NCBI RefSeq assembly: GCF_030547685.1
Contig: NZ_JAUOQM010000049.1
Coordinates: 62,001-126,000 of the forward strand
Direction of reading: 5' to 3'
Origin: Gilvimarinus sp. 2_MG-2023
GTDB taxonomy: Bacteria > Pseudomonadota > Gammaproteobacteria > Pseudomonadales > Cellvibrionaceae
Length of the DNA stretch: 64,000 nucleotides
Position numbers and translations under genes: made by a program. Position 1 is the first letter of the stretch, and each line of letters opens with the position of its first letter. Positions 18,396 through 27,642 of the stretch are shown piece after piece. The notes beneath the pieces were generated by a model, which was not told the origin of the DNA, searched no databases, and saw only the letters and a program-made list of their open reading frames with translations.

Positions 18396-19292
18396 TTATT
18401 GTGTGGCAACTTGCACTTTAGAAAGTTGCTCGGCTTTATCCTTCTCGTAACGCGCGGCGGCCGTTGCCACCTGGCCACTGGCAGTGCCACTGAGCCAGCG
18501 ACGAGTTCGACCGGCATCCCCCAGAGGGGTGCGTTTGCCAAACGAATCGAGAAAAACAAACCCGGTGGGCTTGCCCTCAACATTGGCCACCATCACTAAG
18601 CAGCGACCCGCCTCACTTAAATAACCAGTTTTGCTCAACAGTACATCCCAGCGTGAACTGCGCACTAAAGGATTGGTATTGGCATAATAGAGCGAATAGC
18701 CCGGCTGGGTAAACCAAACGTCATGCTTGGAGCTGGTGCTAATTTGACGAATAACATCGTACTGAAAAGCCGCCTTGAGCATAAGCATTAAATCATTAGC
18801 GGTGGATACATTTTGCTCAGACAATCCACTGGAGTCGACAAAATGAGTATGCATCATTCCTAGCTTGTGAGCTTTTTCATTCATAGCATTAATAAAAGCG
18901 TCATAGCCTCCGGGGTGGTGGCGTGCCAATAAATACGCCGCGTAGTTTTCCGACGACATCACGGCAATATGCAGAAGATCTTTGCGTTGGGCGCGAGACT
19001 GGGGACGAATACGCGAATAGGCATTGGCCGCAGCGGGAAAATGCCGCTTGCTGACCTCTAGCCGTTCGTTTAAATCAGCACCGGAATCCAGTACTACCAT
19101 TGCCGTCATAATCTTTGTCACAGAGGCGATAGGCATCACCCAGTCAGCGCGCTTGGCGAATACTGGGGTATCACTGCCGAGCGGGCTTACCGCCGCACTG
19201 ACCGAGGCCAACCGAAGCGGAGACTGTACCTCTGAGGCTTCCACCAAGGGCATCAGTAACAAGACCATCAAACTAAAAACACAACGCAACAT
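18396..19292 (-). CDS. pbpG: D-alanyl-D-alanine endopeptidase, PBP7/8 type (serine-type, S11)
   Basis: The 298-aa periplasmic peptidoglycan endopeptidase has a signal peptide (residues 1-19). All three penicillin-binding motifs are in order: SVTK (Ser57, Lys60), SEN (114-116) and KTGY (221-224). Length and motif spacing match PbpG, which cleaves D-Ala-meso-DAP crosslinks. It is transcribed just upstream of the TPR-sulfotransferase with a 14-bp gap. Nothing unusual is seen in the active site. Confidence 0.93.
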   Translation of the reverse strand: MLRCVFSLMVLLLMPLVEASEVQSPLRLASVSAAVSPLGSDTPVFAKRADWVMPIASVTKIMTAMVVLDSGADLNERLEVSKRHFPAAANAYSRIRPQSRAQRKDLLHIAVMSSENYAAYLLARHHPGGYDAFINAMNEKAHKLGMMHTHFVDSSGLSEQNVSTANDLMLMLKAAFQYDVIRQISTSSKHDVWFTQPGYSLYYANTNPLVRSSRWDVLLSKTGYLSEAGRCLVMVANVEGKPTGFVFLDSFGKRTPLGDAGRTRRWLSGTASGQVATAAARYEKDKAEQLSKVQVATQ

Positions 19293-19504
19293 CTATCCAC
19301 CCAGACAACGGCAAAAACGCAAGGTTAACATGAATCATCCGCCATTTCTGGCGCTTTATCGCAAGCTCTAGAGGCTCCGAGAGTAAAGGAAATTATTGCA
19401 GAGCCGGTCACATGGGCGCAAAATACCCCCTCGAACGAGTGGCGCGCACTGCCACCTTAATGACCCGCGAGCATACTAACCGCTCGCTACCCTATGGAGT
19501 AGAA

Positions 19505-19951
19505 ATGAAACCATTACTGATTGCTTTTTTATCATTGTTTGTTGCCCTGAACGCTCAAGCCTTTGATTTGGGTGATGTCGATAAGGCTTTAGGTTCAAAC
19601 AATGAAAGCAGCTTACCCACAGGCTTACTGTCGAGCCTGACCGATTCATTGGATATTAGCTCAGAGCAAGCCGCAGGCGGCACTTCAGCGCTTTTGGCAA
19701 TGGCGGCAAATAACTTATCGGGTGATAACGCCTCATTACTGGGTGATATTATACCAACGGGTAGCAGTGGCGGGCTGACCTCACAGCTGGTCAATCAGAT
19801 CACAAGTATGGATGGTGTGCAGAGTGCTTTTGAAGGCCTGGGCATGGATCCGGCCTTAATCCAACAATTTACCCCGATCGTCATGGGTTATATCGGAAAC
19901 AACGGCGGCGGCGATCTGCTGGGTATGCTGGGCTCATTGTGGGGTAACTAA
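19505..19951 (+). CDS. Secreted DUF2780-family protein
   Basis: With the ATG at 19505 (GGAG seven bases upstream) the 148-aa protein has a clean signal peptide, MKPLLIAFLSLFVALNAQA. The mature part is low in charge and rich in Gly, Leu and Ser, with LGMDPALIQQFTPIVMGYIGNNGG near the end, characteristic of the DUF2780 (VcgC/VcgE-like) family. The function is unknown. An in-frame ATG at 19412 would put a non-signal stretch first and was rejected. A bidirectional terminator follows. Confidence 0.85.
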   Translation: MKPLLIAFLSLFVALNAQAFDLGDVDKALGSNNESSLPTGLLSSLTDSLDISSEQAAGGTSALLAMAANNLSGDNASLLGDIIPTGSSGGLTSQLVNQITSMDGVQSAFEGLGMDPALIQQFTPIVMGYIGNNGGGDLLGMLGSLWGN

Positions 19952-19974
19952 AACGCGCCTACACTACGCAAAAC

Positions 19975-20006
19975 AAACCGGCGAGTTTGTAAAAACTCGC
20001 CGGTTT
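19975..20006. terminator. Bidirectional terminator between convergent genes
   Basis: A perfect 14-bp stem (AAACCGGCGAGTTT at 19975-19988 with its complement at 19993-20006) and a 4-nt loop end in T-runs on both strands. It serves the DUF2780 gene and the OmpA-like lipoprotein gene. Confidence 0.9.
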
Positions 20007-20045
20007 GGGCAATCGTTCAGTATTGGCTTGATTTAGCCGTCGCAA

Positions 20046-20726
20046 TTAACGCGCACTGATATTCATTCCCCGCTCTTGCTCTAGATTAAACTTCACCACT
20101 ACACGGCGATTCATTTCACGGCCTTGCGATGTACCGTTATCAGCCACAGGGTTACTCTCACCATGACCATCCACGTTCCAATTGGTAACCTGCACCCCTT
20201 CAGACTTTAAGTAATCAGCGACACTGCTGGCGCGCTCATCCGATAAGGTCTCATTGTATTGATCGGGGCCGGTGGCATCGGCATAGCCATCTATCTCTGC
20301 CCGCAGACTTACATCGTCAAACTTTTCAGCGGTTTCCACCAACTCAGCAAGCTCATTGCGAGCGCTACCGGTCAGCTCCGATGAATCAAAAGCAAAACGC
20401 ACAGTGGTATCGATAGGGAAAGCCGCCAAAGCCGGATTGGGCTTTTCTGGTGATTGTGTTTGTTCGGCGTTGTCATAAGCTTGAGCATCAGACGAATCCG
20501 CCTGTGTATTGGTATCGGTGTCGGTGTCTTTTTTCACCGCGTGAAAGCCCGACTGAGCTGCACTCACATTATGACCGTCTTTATCGGTTTTCATATGAAC
20601 CAGCTCATATTCAGACTCTTCATTGGCTTCGGCATTAGCATTGCCATCAGTGGTGCTGCAACCGACTAAAGCGACTGTAGAAGCGGCCGCAGTCATAGCC
20701 AACCAAAATTTATTGCGCTGTTTCAT
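20046..20726 (-). CDS. OmpA/Pal-like outer membrane lipoprotein
   Basis: The 226-aa protein has a lipoprotein signal with lipobox LVGC (Cys23), a charged acidic linker of about 75 residues, and a C-terminal OmpA-like peptidoglycan-binding domain (about 105-220). The domain shows VRFAFDSSEL, IDGYADATGPDQYNETLSDERA and a GREMNRRVVVKF end, matching the DAP-binding Asp and Arg pattern. It probably tethers the outer membrane to the cell wall. The 259 bp upstream to the MetR-like gene hold its promoter; no motif stands out there. Confidence 0.92.
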   Translation of the reverse strand: MKQRNKFWLAMTAAASTVALVGCSTTDGNANAEANEESEYELVHMKTDKDGHNVSAAQSGFHAVKKDTDTDTNTQADSSDAQAYDNAEQTQSPEKPNPALAAFPIDTTVRFAFDSSELTGSARNELAELVETAEKFDDVSLRAEIDGYADATGPDQYNETLSDERASSVADYLKSEGVQVTNWNVDGHGESNPVADNGTSQGREMNRRVVVKFNLEQERGMNISAR

Positions 20727-20985
20727 GGTGCTCTCCTATTCATAAAAATGTTTATCTGAGAGCATTAAAGCGAGGACTGTGCCAAGTGTAATTAAAAAAT
20801 AAAGATGCCGCTTTACCCAGTTATAACAGCCTCTTTTTGTGACTTGCGTCTATTTTATTATTGAAATGTTTCGAGCCATTGCGATAAAAACACACTGCAA
20901 AGTATGACAAATCTGTAGTATTTCCAAATATTTTTACCAAGTTGCAATGCCACCAAATTTACATATAGATAATGTCTATTTACCT

Positions 20986-21867
20986 TTACGGTGTTGCGGC
21001 TTGACTGATAAACGCATCAATATAATCGGTGGCTCGGTCTGCACTGCGCACACCGACGTATATCTGTTTATGTAATTTTTTCTCGCCCAAACTTATCGCT
21101 TTAATAGGCAAGCTTGCGGCATATTCCTCAACCAGCCAGCCCGGCAATGCTGCCACGCCTCGCCCAACCGCTACCGTGTGCAATAAAATATCGGTGGTCT
21201 CTATGGTTTTGTGGCTGCGCGGTGCAACACCCGCCGGCAACATAAAATGACTGAAAATATCCAACCGCTCTACCGGTACCGGATACGAAATTAATACCTC
21301 GCTCACCAGTTGCTCGGGCCGCACAAAACTCTGCTGCGCCAGCGAATGACTATCGGCCACCACCAACACCTGTTCGTATTCGAACACAGGGGTAAACTCG
21401 ACACCAGGTTTATGCAGCGGATCGGGGGTGACGAGCAAATCAATATCGTGTCCAAACAATGCGGCCATGCCACCGAATTGAAATTGCTGTTTAACGTCGA
21501 CATCTACCCCCGGCCAGGCCGTTAAATACGGCCCCACGATTTTCAGTAACCACTGATAACAAGGATGGCACTCCATGCCGATGCGCAACACTCCCCGCTC
21601 CCCTGCGGCCATACGAGCAATCACATCTTCGGCATGCTCCAACTGTGGCAGCAAGCGCCCGGCGAGCCCTAACAAATATTGCCCGGCTTGAGTCGGCCGC
21701 AAGCGGCGGCCTTCACGCTCCCAAACTGGCGTCCCGAGCTGCTGTTCCAGCTTTTTAATGGCATGACTCAACGCCGATTGAGTCAAGTGCAAACGATCAG
21801 CGGCTGCGGTCAGGGAGCCATCTTGTTCTACTGCCCGCAAAATAGCCAAATGGTTGCGCTCTATCAT
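20986..21867 (-). CDS. metR: LysR-family regulator, MetR-like
   Basis: The 293-aa LysR-type protein has a winged helix at residues 1-62 (LTAAADRLHLTQSALSHAIKKLE) and an effector domain. It shares conserved MetR signatures: GMECHPCYQWL near the start of the effector domain, DIDLLVTPDPL, and ISYPVPVERLDIFSHFMLPAGVAP. MetR senses homocysteine and regulates methionine biosynthesis genes. A near-ideal MetR box lies 29 bp upstream of its start, so autoregulation is predicted. Unlike the textbook arrangement there is no metE next to it, only short ORFs. Specific MetR identity is likely but not certain. Confidence 0.8.
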   Translation of the reverse strand: MIERNHLAILRAVEQDGSLTAAADRLHLTQSALSHAIKKLEQQLGTPVWEREGRRLRPTQAGQYLLGLAGRLLPQLEHAEDVIARMAAGERGVLRIGMECHPCYQWLLKIVGPYLTAWPGVDVDVKQQFQFGGMAALFGHDIDLLVTPDPLHKPGVEFTPVFEYEQVLVVADSHSLAQQSFVRPEQLVSEVLISYPVPVERLDIFSHFMLPAGVAPRSHKTIETTDILLHTVAVGRGVAALPGWLVEEYAASLPIKAISLGEKKLHKQIYVGVRSADRATDYIDAFISQAATP

Positions 21868-21894
21868 GCCCTGCCTCTTAATCTCAAACTAAAA

Positions 21895-21911
21895 GATGAA
21901 TACACTTCATC
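21895..21911. promoter_or_regulatory. MetR-type operator
   Basis: GATGAA-N5-TTCATC (21895-21900 and 21906-21911) is a perfect dyad that contains the MetR consensus TGAA-N5-TTCA at 21897-21909. It lies directly upstream of the MetR-like gene and could act on the rightward strand too. Confidence 0.75.
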
Positions 21912-21986
21912 AAACAATGAAATAATACCATTTTTAATCATATCAACCACCGCCGACACTGATCCCTTATTGACTAGGAGGCCAAG

Positions 21987-22067
21987 ATGGCAAAGGCTCA
22001 TAATTTGAGGCTTCCCCGCATAGGCGCTAAGCGCGCGAACGCATTCCCGCTAAACGGTTTTGAGTAA
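21987..22067 (+). CDS. Possible 26-codon small ORF downstream of the MetR box
   Basis: An ATG at 21987 is preceded by a strong TAGGAGG (21975-21981) and opens a 26-codon frame beginning [16 protein letters not shown] and ending in TAA. The peptide is basic and unrecognised. The good ribosome-binding site and its position divergent from the MetR-like gene, where a MetR target would lie, are the only support. It might be a leader peptide or the start of a decayed gene, because the 22101 ORF lies in the same frame after two stops. Confidence 0.35.
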   Translation: MAKAHNLRLPRIGAKRANAFPLNGFE

Positions 22068-22100
22068 ACCCTGACTGCGGCTTAAAAACCCATCAGTGGA

Positions 22101-22262
22101 ATGAGATACTGCCCGCATTGCGATATATGGCAATTGCAGCCAGAACTTTGCGCCCAAGTGGCCAAACCCAAAGCCAAGAAACAAGCTCGGCGTAATTCAA
22201 AAGCCCGCCTGCCATATCTCACCTACGGTGAGATATGGCAGGCCGTTAGCCGCAACTGTTGA
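22101..22262 (+). CDS. Possible 53-aa cysteine-containing small protein
   Basis: The frame starts [17 protein letters not shown], giving a CxxC pair plus a third Cys like a zinc knuckle, followed by a very basic middle ([15 protein letters not shown]) and ending SRNC. It shares its frame with the 26-codon ORF upstream but is separated from it by two stops. Against it: the ribosome-binding site is weak (GTGGA directly before ATG), and its 3' half runs through the terminator hairpin of the convergent lipoprotein gene, overlapping that gene by 17 bp. Confidence 0.25.
   Translation: MRYCPHCDIWQLQPELCAQVAKPKAKKQARRNSKARLPYLTYGEIWQAVSRNC
22207..22243 (-). terminator. Terminator of the PrcB-like lipoprotein gene
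   Basis: A perfect 17-bp inverted repeat with a 3-nt loop (22207-22223 and 22227-22243) starts 2 bp past the stop codon on the minus strand and is followed by GGGCTTTTG. The stem is unusually long for a simple terminator. Confidence 0.75.
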
Positions 22263-22764
22263 CCACGTCCCCGGCAAAGGTTACCGACTTATCGGTAGCC
22301 TCAATTGAGATAAAACAATAAGGGTAACGTATGGCAGTGTTTGCCGAGCAGGTTTGCGGCTCACCCTCTTGATAATTTACTTGTAACGCACCGTCTTTTT
22401 CAATGATATTCAGCACATCGATAAAGTGCCCGCCTGAAGGTTTCATACCGGCGTGCAGCACAATCACCTGTTGTGTGGAAAAGTCCACCGCTGGCGCTTC
22501 TTCCTGACTGTTTAAATCGGTCGCCAGATACCTTTCTCGGTATTCGTGCTCGTTATCAATCACCGCAAAATAGGGATCTTCGTAGGAGGTATAACCAGAC
22601 ACCGCGGGGCAGTCGATAGCCGTAAAGGGAATGCTCATATCACCAGCACCGGAATCTGAGCCGCAGGCGCTCAGCATACCAGCGGCCAGTAAGGCTAGTG
22701 TAAGTCGAGATGTTCGCAACAAGTGACGATGCACGTGCTTTCTGTAGTCCATGGCTTTTCCCAT
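22246..22764 (-). CDS. Small lipoprotein with PrcB-C-like domain
   Basis: The 172-aa protein has a lipoprotein signal with lipobox LSAC (near residue 34 from the first Met). The mature part contains QQVIVLHAGMKPSGGHFIDVLNIIEKDGALQVNYQE and an IEATDKSVTF end. This is the pattern of the protease complex subunit PrcB C-terminal domain, a small beta fold found in many lipoproteins. The start may be the ATG at 22764 or the fifth codon ATG at 22752, which has GGGA before it. Four mature Cys residues could form disulfides, and a DsbB-like gene lies next upstream. The function is unknown. Confidence 0.7.
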   Translation of the reverse strand: MGKAMDYRKHVHRHLLRTSRLTLALLAAGMLSACGSDSGAGDMSIPFTAIDCPAVSGYTSYEDPYFAVIDNEHEYRERYLATDLNSQEEAPAVDFSTQQVIVLHAGMKPSGGHFIDVLNIIEKDGALQVNYQEGEPQTCSANTAIRYPYCFISIEATDKSVTFAGDVVNSCG

Positions 22765-22834
22765 AAAATCCGTATAAAAATTAAATTTACTATAGGTAAA
22801 GTCAAGCGCACTACTGTAGCGAAGTAAAAAGTTG

Positions 22835-23362
22835 TTATCGCTTCGGCAAGTAAAAGCAGCCTAGTAATGCCAATAACATGGTCGCAATCAATCCGGCGCT
22901 AATCATTATCAAGCCGTGAGTCATGGAAATGGGCCCCAGCACCAGTGGCGTGGCCTGACATAAATCTTCCACTTTAAACAGAGCCGGCAGCCAAGCATCC
23001 AATGGAGCCCAGCCGGGGAAGTTGGCTTTAAAGCCGCAGGCACTGCCGTGGCCAATATTATATTCAACTTTGACTAAGCCCCAGGTTTCCCACGCTAAAC
23101 CCAAGCTTAAAACAAGGCCCGTCAAGCTCGCTATGACCCGGCCCCAAAACCACCGCTTTAATACCAACGCCAAAACTGACACTACAAAAATCGCCGCCAC
23201 CCAAACCCGCACGTAGATACACATTTCACACGGGTAGTAGTGTTCAACATACTGAAAATAGAGAGCGCCGCCTTCCAGAGCGAGCATGGCGGCGGCAACG
23301 GCCAGCCAAAAATAGCGGCAAGAGGCTAAGCTGAGCGCTCGCTGCGCGAGTGTTGTATTCAT
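22835..23362 (-). CDS. DsbB-family disulfide-generating membrane protein
   Basis: From the ATG at 23362 the protein has 175 aa and four hydrophobic helices. The first periplasmic loop has the CxxC pair Cys45-Cys48 (YYPCEMCIYVR), and the second has Cys109 (GSACGF) and Cys135 (EDLC), as in DsbB, which passes electrons from DsbA to quinone. The TM1-loop-TM2 arrangement and the QYVEHYYPCEMC sequence match DsbB. An in-frame ATG at 23407 would add 15 residues of non-membrane character and was not used. No dsbA is adjacent. Confidence 0.88.
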   Translation of the reverse strand: MNTTLAQRALSLASCRYFWLAVAAAMLALEGGALYFQYVEHYYPCEMCIYVRVWVAAIFVVSVLALVLKRWFWGRVIASLTGLVLSLGLAWETWGLVKVEYNIGHGSACGFKANFPGWAPLDAWLPALFKVEDLCQATPLVLGPISMTHGLIMISAGLIATMLLALLGCFYLPKR

Positions 23363-23427
23363 TTTTCTTCGCCTATCTAATAGTCTAGTCAGTCGGTCAA
23401 TAATCAAAACTTTAGCTTTGCTGGCAC

Positions 23428-25578
23428 TTAATGCACCGTCTCACGCACAATAACCGCGCGTACACAGCGCAGCACACCATAATCGTAAGCTCCATCAAGC
23501 GCATCATAGACCGGCTTGAGTTTAAAGGGTTCATCGTCGTGCGCCAGCATAACATCGAAGATGGTTTCCAGCTCTTGCTCGGGCAACTCCACCACCTCAG
23601 CCACATCCAGCTGGCCCTGCTCAATTAATCCGGCCAAATGGCCATAAACAGTGGTGGGGGTCAACTCGCGCTGGCGGGCGATGTCTTCAATGGTCATGCC
23701 GGCTTTAAACAAAGCAAAGGTTTCATGCTCGGTGGCTTTTACATTCTCGGCGCTACCGGCATAATCGGCTAAGCTTTCGACATGCTCGGTAATGGCAGTG
23801 ATAAACGCATCACCATAGTGTTCTAGCTTGCTGGCGCCCACGCCCGAAATGCGCGCAAACGCATCTAAATCCTGCGGTTGTAAGCTGACCATTTCCATTA
23901 GGTGCGCATCGTGAAAAATCATATAGGGCGCAATGTCCTGCTCACTCGCCAGCGCTTTGCGCAATTCGCGCAGCTTGTCCCACAGCGCGCGATCTGGGCC
24001 GGTGATACCCTTGGCCGCTGGGCTGCTTTTCGACTTGCGCCCAGAGTCGACTTTTGTGTCTTTACGCAGTTCAATACTTTGCTCCCCTTTTAACAGCGGG
24101 CGACATTTTTCGGTGAGCAACAAGCCACCGTAACCGGCGACATCCACCTGCATTAAGCCGCGCGCTACCAACTGGCGAAATACCGAGCGCCACTGATTCA
24201 CATCTAATTCTTCACCGATGCCGAAAGTGCTGAGTTTATCGTGACCGAACTGGGTCACCTTCTCGGGTGTTTTACCCAGCAGTACGTCTATCAAATGATT
24301 AACACCAAAACGCTGACCGGTGCGGTAGCAAACGCTGAGTGCTTTTTGCGCGACCACGGTGGCATCATAGGTTTGCGGCGGAATTAAACAGGTATCGCAA
24401 TTATTGCAGGGGCCGTGTTCCGGCTCACCAAAGTACGACAACAGCACCTGGCGTCGGCAACTGGTGATTTCACACAAGCCGAGCATGGCATCGAGCTTGT
24501 GGTTTTCGGTGCGTTTGTGAGCGTCTGAGCCCTGGGACTGACTCATCATTTGTTTTAGTTTTAAAACATCCTGCACACCATAGGCCATCCACGCAGTCGC
24601 GGGTTGGCCATCGCGGCCAGCGCGGCCGGTCTCTTGGTAGTAAGCCTCGATGCTTTTAGGTAAATCCAAGTGCGCCACAAAACGCACGTCGGGTTTGTCG
24701 ATACCCATACCAAAGGCAATGGTGGCAACGATGATAACGCCCTCTTCTCGCAAAAAGCGCTCTTGGTGATTTTTGCGAGTCGCCGCCGGCAGGCCTGCAT
24801 GGTAAGGCAGTGCGGTAAAACCTTGCTTACTCAACCAAGCGGCGGTTTCGTCTACTTTACGGCGCGATAAGCAGTAAACAATGCCCGCATCCTCTGGGTG
24901 CTCGTTGTGTAAAAAACGCAATAGCTGTTGACGGGCGTCTTGTTTTTGCTCAATACGGTATTGAATATTGGGCCGGTCAAAGCCACTGACAAACTGCGCG
25001 GCATCCTCTAATTGCAGACGAGTAATAATCTCGGCGCGAGTGCGGTCGTCGGCAGTGGCCGTTAACGCCACTCGCGGCACATTAGGAAACTGCTGATGCA
25101 GCAAGCTTAGCTGTAAATAATCCGAGCGGAAGTCGTGCCCCCACTGCGACACGCAATGCGCTTCATCAATGGCGAACAACGCCAACGGCAGCTCCTGCAG
25201 CATCTCCAAGGTACGCGGTTGAATTAAACGCTCGGGGGCGACGTATAAGATTTTGACCTCACCTTGGCGCAAGCCTTGCTCAATGGCACGCACCTCATCA
25301 AACGCGAGGCTGGAGTTTAAATACGCGGCGCTAATACCCAGCTGTGCCAGCGCATTCACCTGATCTTGCATGAGTGCAATCAGCGGCGAGACGATAATCG
25401 CCACGCCCTCGCGCACTAAGGCCGGAATTTGGTAGCACAGGGATTTACCGCCGCCGGTGGGCATGAGCACCAAGGCGTCTTGCCCGGCAATAACGGTCTC
25501 AATAATCTCGGCTTGCGGGCCTCTAAAGGCCTCGTAACCAAAGGTGCTTTGCAGTGTTTGTAGGGCTGTTTGAGTCAT
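23428..25578 (-). CDS. recQ: ATP-dependent DNA helicase RecQ
   Basis: The 716-aa superfamily 2 helicase carries Walker A TGGGKS (41-46), the DEAH box with the aromatic-rich loop [14 protein letters not shown], and motif [13 protein letters not shown] zinc-binding RQC segment follows ([24 protein letters not shown]), then a winged helix, an HRDC domain (about 530-600) and a C-terminal helix-turn-helix region with [22 protein letters not shown]. It is about 100 residues longer than E. coli RecQ because of this last domain. It acts in recombination and replication-fork repair. The start follows no upstream gene closely, so it has its own promoter. Confidence 0.97.
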   Translation of the reverse strand: MTQTALQTLQSTFGYEAFRGPQAEIIETVIAGQDALVLMPTGGGKSLCYQIPALVREGVAIIVSPLIALMQDQVNALAQLGISAAYLNSSLAFDEVRAIEQGLRQGEVKILYVAPERLIQPRTLEMLQELPLALFAIDEAHCVSQWGHDFRSDYLQLSLLHQQFPNVPRVALTATADDRTRAEIITRLQLEDAAQFVSGFDRPNIQYRIEQKQDARQQLLRFLHNEHPEDAGIVYCLSRRKVDETAAWLSKQGFTALPYHAGLPAATRKNHQERFLREEGVIIVATIAFGMGIDKPDVRFVAHLDLPKSIEAYYQETGRAGRDGQPATAWMAYGVQDVLKLKQMMSQSQGSDAHKRTENHKLDAMLGLCEITSCRRQVLLSYFGEPEHGPCNNCDTCLIPPQTYDATVVAQKALSVCYRTGQRFGVNHLIDVLLGKTPEKVTQFGHDKLSTFGIGEELDVNQWRSVFRQLVARGLMQVDVAGYGGLLLTEKCRPLLKGEQSIELRKDTKVDSGRKSKSSPAAKGITGPDRALWDKLRELRKALASEQDIAPYMIFHDAHLMEMVSLQPQDLDAFARISGVGASKLEHYGDAFITAITEHVESLADYAGSAENVKATEHETFALFKAGMTIEDIARQRELTPTTVYGHLAGLIEQGQLDVAEVVELPEQELETIFDVMLAHDDEPFKLKPVYDALDGAYDYGVLRCVRAVIVRETVH

Positions 25579-25953
25579 GCGGGGAGTTTAGCAGCTTTAG
25601 CCCTTTCACGAATGAGACATAAGATTAAAAAACCGACCACCTAATTAATAATAGTTATTATTTGCATTAAGGTGCTTTTAAGCTACAAACAACGACCAAC
25701 CGTTTGAACTAACCGATGAGCGCATCGAACACTGGGTAACACAATTCGTAACCGAGTGCGCCATAGCCAGCGCCGCTTGTCGATATTGCTTATTCGCCTC
25801 TCACAGAGGTTAATGCTTGGGTGGAAATGCTACTGGCCATGGACGTTGCCCATCGTCAAACCTGTCATTAGCGCCGCCATTGCTTTCGAACCAACAGAGC
25901 GACTATAGTGCTGCTATTAGGGCACAGGGCCCATAAATAGGGCGAAAGTAAGT
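25579..25953. other. Intergenic region with a possible decayed ORF
   Basis: This 375-bp gap separates recQ and the DUF1415 gene. On the plus strand two protein-like segments lie in different frames without a start codon: FELTDERIEHWVTQFV from about 25703, and PLTEVNAWVEMLLAMDVAH ending at a TAG at 25869-25871. They may be one frameshifted gene relic. AT-rich sequence near 25650-25670 and the segment before 25954 could hold the two divergent promoters. No RNA gene was recognised. Confidence 0.3.
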
Positions 25954-26511
25954 GTGAACAAGCTAGCAACCAGCAGTGTTATTGCCGAGACAAAACAGTG
26001 GTTCGAAACCGTAGTACTCGGACTTAATTTATGCCCGTTTGCCCATCAACCAGCCAAACACCAGCGTATTCGTTTTGCCGTGTTTGATGAAACCGACGAG
26101 TTTGGGCTATTTGAGGTACTCGGCGCCGAGGTGGCCCGGTTGGACGAGGCGGACATCAGCACATTAGAAACCACACTGCTAATACTGCCCGAGGGTTATG
26201 AGGACTTTTACTTTTACACAATTACGGTGCAGCAAGCCGAAAGCTGGCTAAACAAGCAAGGTCTGCTGGGGCGGTACCAAATAGCTCACTTTCACCCCGA
26301 TTATCAATTTTCTAACACCGACTATGACGAGCGCAGCAACTTAACCAATCGCTCGCCCTACCCTATTTTGCATTTACTGCGCGAGCAAAGCTTAACCAAT
26401 GCGATTGATAACGGTGCCGATACCGAGTCTGTCCCGGAGCGTAACATCGAGCGGATGCAAAGTTTAACCGAGCAAGAAGTTGCTACACTGTTCTCGTATT
26501 TAAACCGTTAA
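25954..26511 (+). CDS. DUF1415 family protein
   Basis: The 185-aa protein uses a GTG start. It has the conserved DUF1415 features: [26 protein letters not shown] near the start, [16 protein letters not shown] in the middle, and [26 protein letters not shown] with the invariant NRSPYP motif. The family is common in gammaproteobacteria and has no assigned function. The single Cys in LCPFA is conserved in what I know of the family. It stands alone, with no operon partner. Confidence 0.9.
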   Translation: MNKLATSSVIAETKQWFETVVLGLNLCPFAHQPAKHQRIRFAVFDETDEFGLFEVLGAEVARLDEADISTLETTLLILPEGYEDFYFYTITVQQAESWLNKQGLLGRYQIAHFHPDYQFSNTDYDERSNLTNRSPYPILHLLREQSLTNAIDNGADTESVPERNIERMQSLTEQEVATLFSYLNR

Positions 26512-26730
26512 CATTGCTGAGGCCGCGTTTATATACAACGCGGCATGCCATCCCAAAAGCTTTATCTCACTCGACCAAGGTGACCACCTGCTCACGAACA
26601 GTAATGATGCCCAGTATGTAGCCTGCGTGGGCTAGTCGGTAGTTGACAACAGATGCGTAGATTTACGGGTAGCCATCAGCCTTAACGGCTCGGAGTATTG
26701 CTTTAGCAGGCTAACATCAATAAAAGTGTG

Positions 26731-26760
26731 GAAGAGAAAGGGCCAATGGTTATTGGCCCC
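26731..26760 (-). terminator. Terminator after the stomatin-like gene
   Basis: GGGCCAAT (26740-26747) pairs with ATTGGCCC (26752-26759) over a 4-nt loop, and on the minus strand is followed by TTTCTCTTC. It begins 10 bp past the stop codon. Confidence 0.75.
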
Positions 26761-26769
26761 AAAAGATGT

Positions 26770-27621
26770 TTAACTTTTGCCAAACATACCTTTAAAGGCG
26801 TTGGCGAGATCGGCGGGGTAAACCACGGTTTTGGAGTTGGCGGAGGTTGATAAATCGCCGATGGACTCAATATATTTTTCCCCCAGCAGATACATCACAG
26901 GCAGTTCATCGCCACCTTTAACCGAGTCAGTTACTACTCGAATCGACTGTGCCGACGCGTCGGCCAACACAATTTTTGCCTCAGCGTCGCGGCGCGAGGC
27001 TTCCAGGCGACCGTCGGCCTCGAGAATAGCGGCTTGTTTTTCCCCTTCGGCACGAGTTACCGCGGCGCGCCTTTGACGCTCGGCAGCGGCCTGTTCTTCC
27101 ATTGCCTGCTGCATGGTAGGCGATGGGTTAATGTCCTGAATCTCAACGGTTTTGAGAATAATGCCCCAATCGGAGATGTCATCAGAAATGGAGGCTTTTA
27201 ACTTGGCCTTAATTTGATCGCGCGATGACAGAGCCGAATCCAACGCCATTTCGCCAATAATCGAACGCAGTGAGGTTTGAATCAGGTTTTGGATAGCGAT
27301 GGTGTAGTTTTCTACGCCGTAGACGGATTTTTCCGGGCTGACGATATTAATATAAGCCACGGCGTTGGCTATGATTACCGCATTATCGTAGGTGATTACA
27401 TCCTGCGAAGGGATATCCAACACAATATCTTTGGTGGTGACTTTATAGGCCACGCTATCGAAAAATGGAATAATGAGATTGAGCCCTGGGGTGAGGGTCA
27501 TGTGGTAGCGCCCCAAGCGCTGCACAACGTCTTTGCGCCCTTGTGGCACAATTCTAACCCCACGGGTAATAACAAAGAACGTTAAAAAAACAATGGCACC
27601 AACGGTAATAAGTGCGTCCAT
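26770..27621 (-). CDS. SPFH/stomatin-like membrane protein (QmcA/paraslipin type)
   Basis: The 283-aa protein has one N-terminal membrane anchor (ITVGAIVFLTFFVITRGVRIVPQG) and a Band 7/SPFH domain. The domain has RLGRYHMTLTPGLNLIIPFFDSV, SRDQIKAKL and DWGIILKTVEIQDINPSPTMQQAMEEQAAAERQRRA, after which a long Ala/Glu-rich coiled coil leads to the C-terminus. Such proteins form large membrane-bound ring cages and microdomains. It is co-transcribed behind an NfeD-like gene with a 21-bp gap, the classical pairing for this family. Confidence 0.93.
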   Translation of the reverse strand: MDALITVGAIVFLTFFVITRGVRIVPQGRKDVVQRLGRYHMTLTPGLNLIIPFFDSVAYKVTTKDIVLDIPSQDVITYDNAVIIANAVAYINIVSPEKSVYGVENYTIAIQNLIQTSLRSIIGEMALDSALSSRDQIKAKLKASISDDISDWGIILKTVEIQDINPSPTMQQAMEEQAAAERQRRAAVTRAEGEKQAAILEADGRLEASRRDAEAKIVLADASAQSIRVVTDSVKGGDELPVMYLLGEKYIESIGDLSTSANSKTVVYPADLANAFKGMFGKS

Positions 27622-27642
27622 AATTGATATCCTTTCTATTGA

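Noticed and set aside
20727-20985. Search for an sRNA or regulatory RNA upstream of the OmpA-like lipoprotein gene
   Set aside because: The region is AT-rich with no convincing stem plus T-run or promoter pair.
26522-26544. GCCGCGTT/AACGCGGC hairpin after the DUF1415 gene as a rho-independent terminator
   Set aside because: The stem is good, but there is no T-run on the plus strand, so I did not list it as a terminator.
26567-26634. Minus-strand fragment ending [18 protein letters not shown] and a stop
   Set aside because: It resembles the end of a sensor or periplasmic protein, but it is only about 22 codons, with a stop upstream and no supporting context; kept only as a note.
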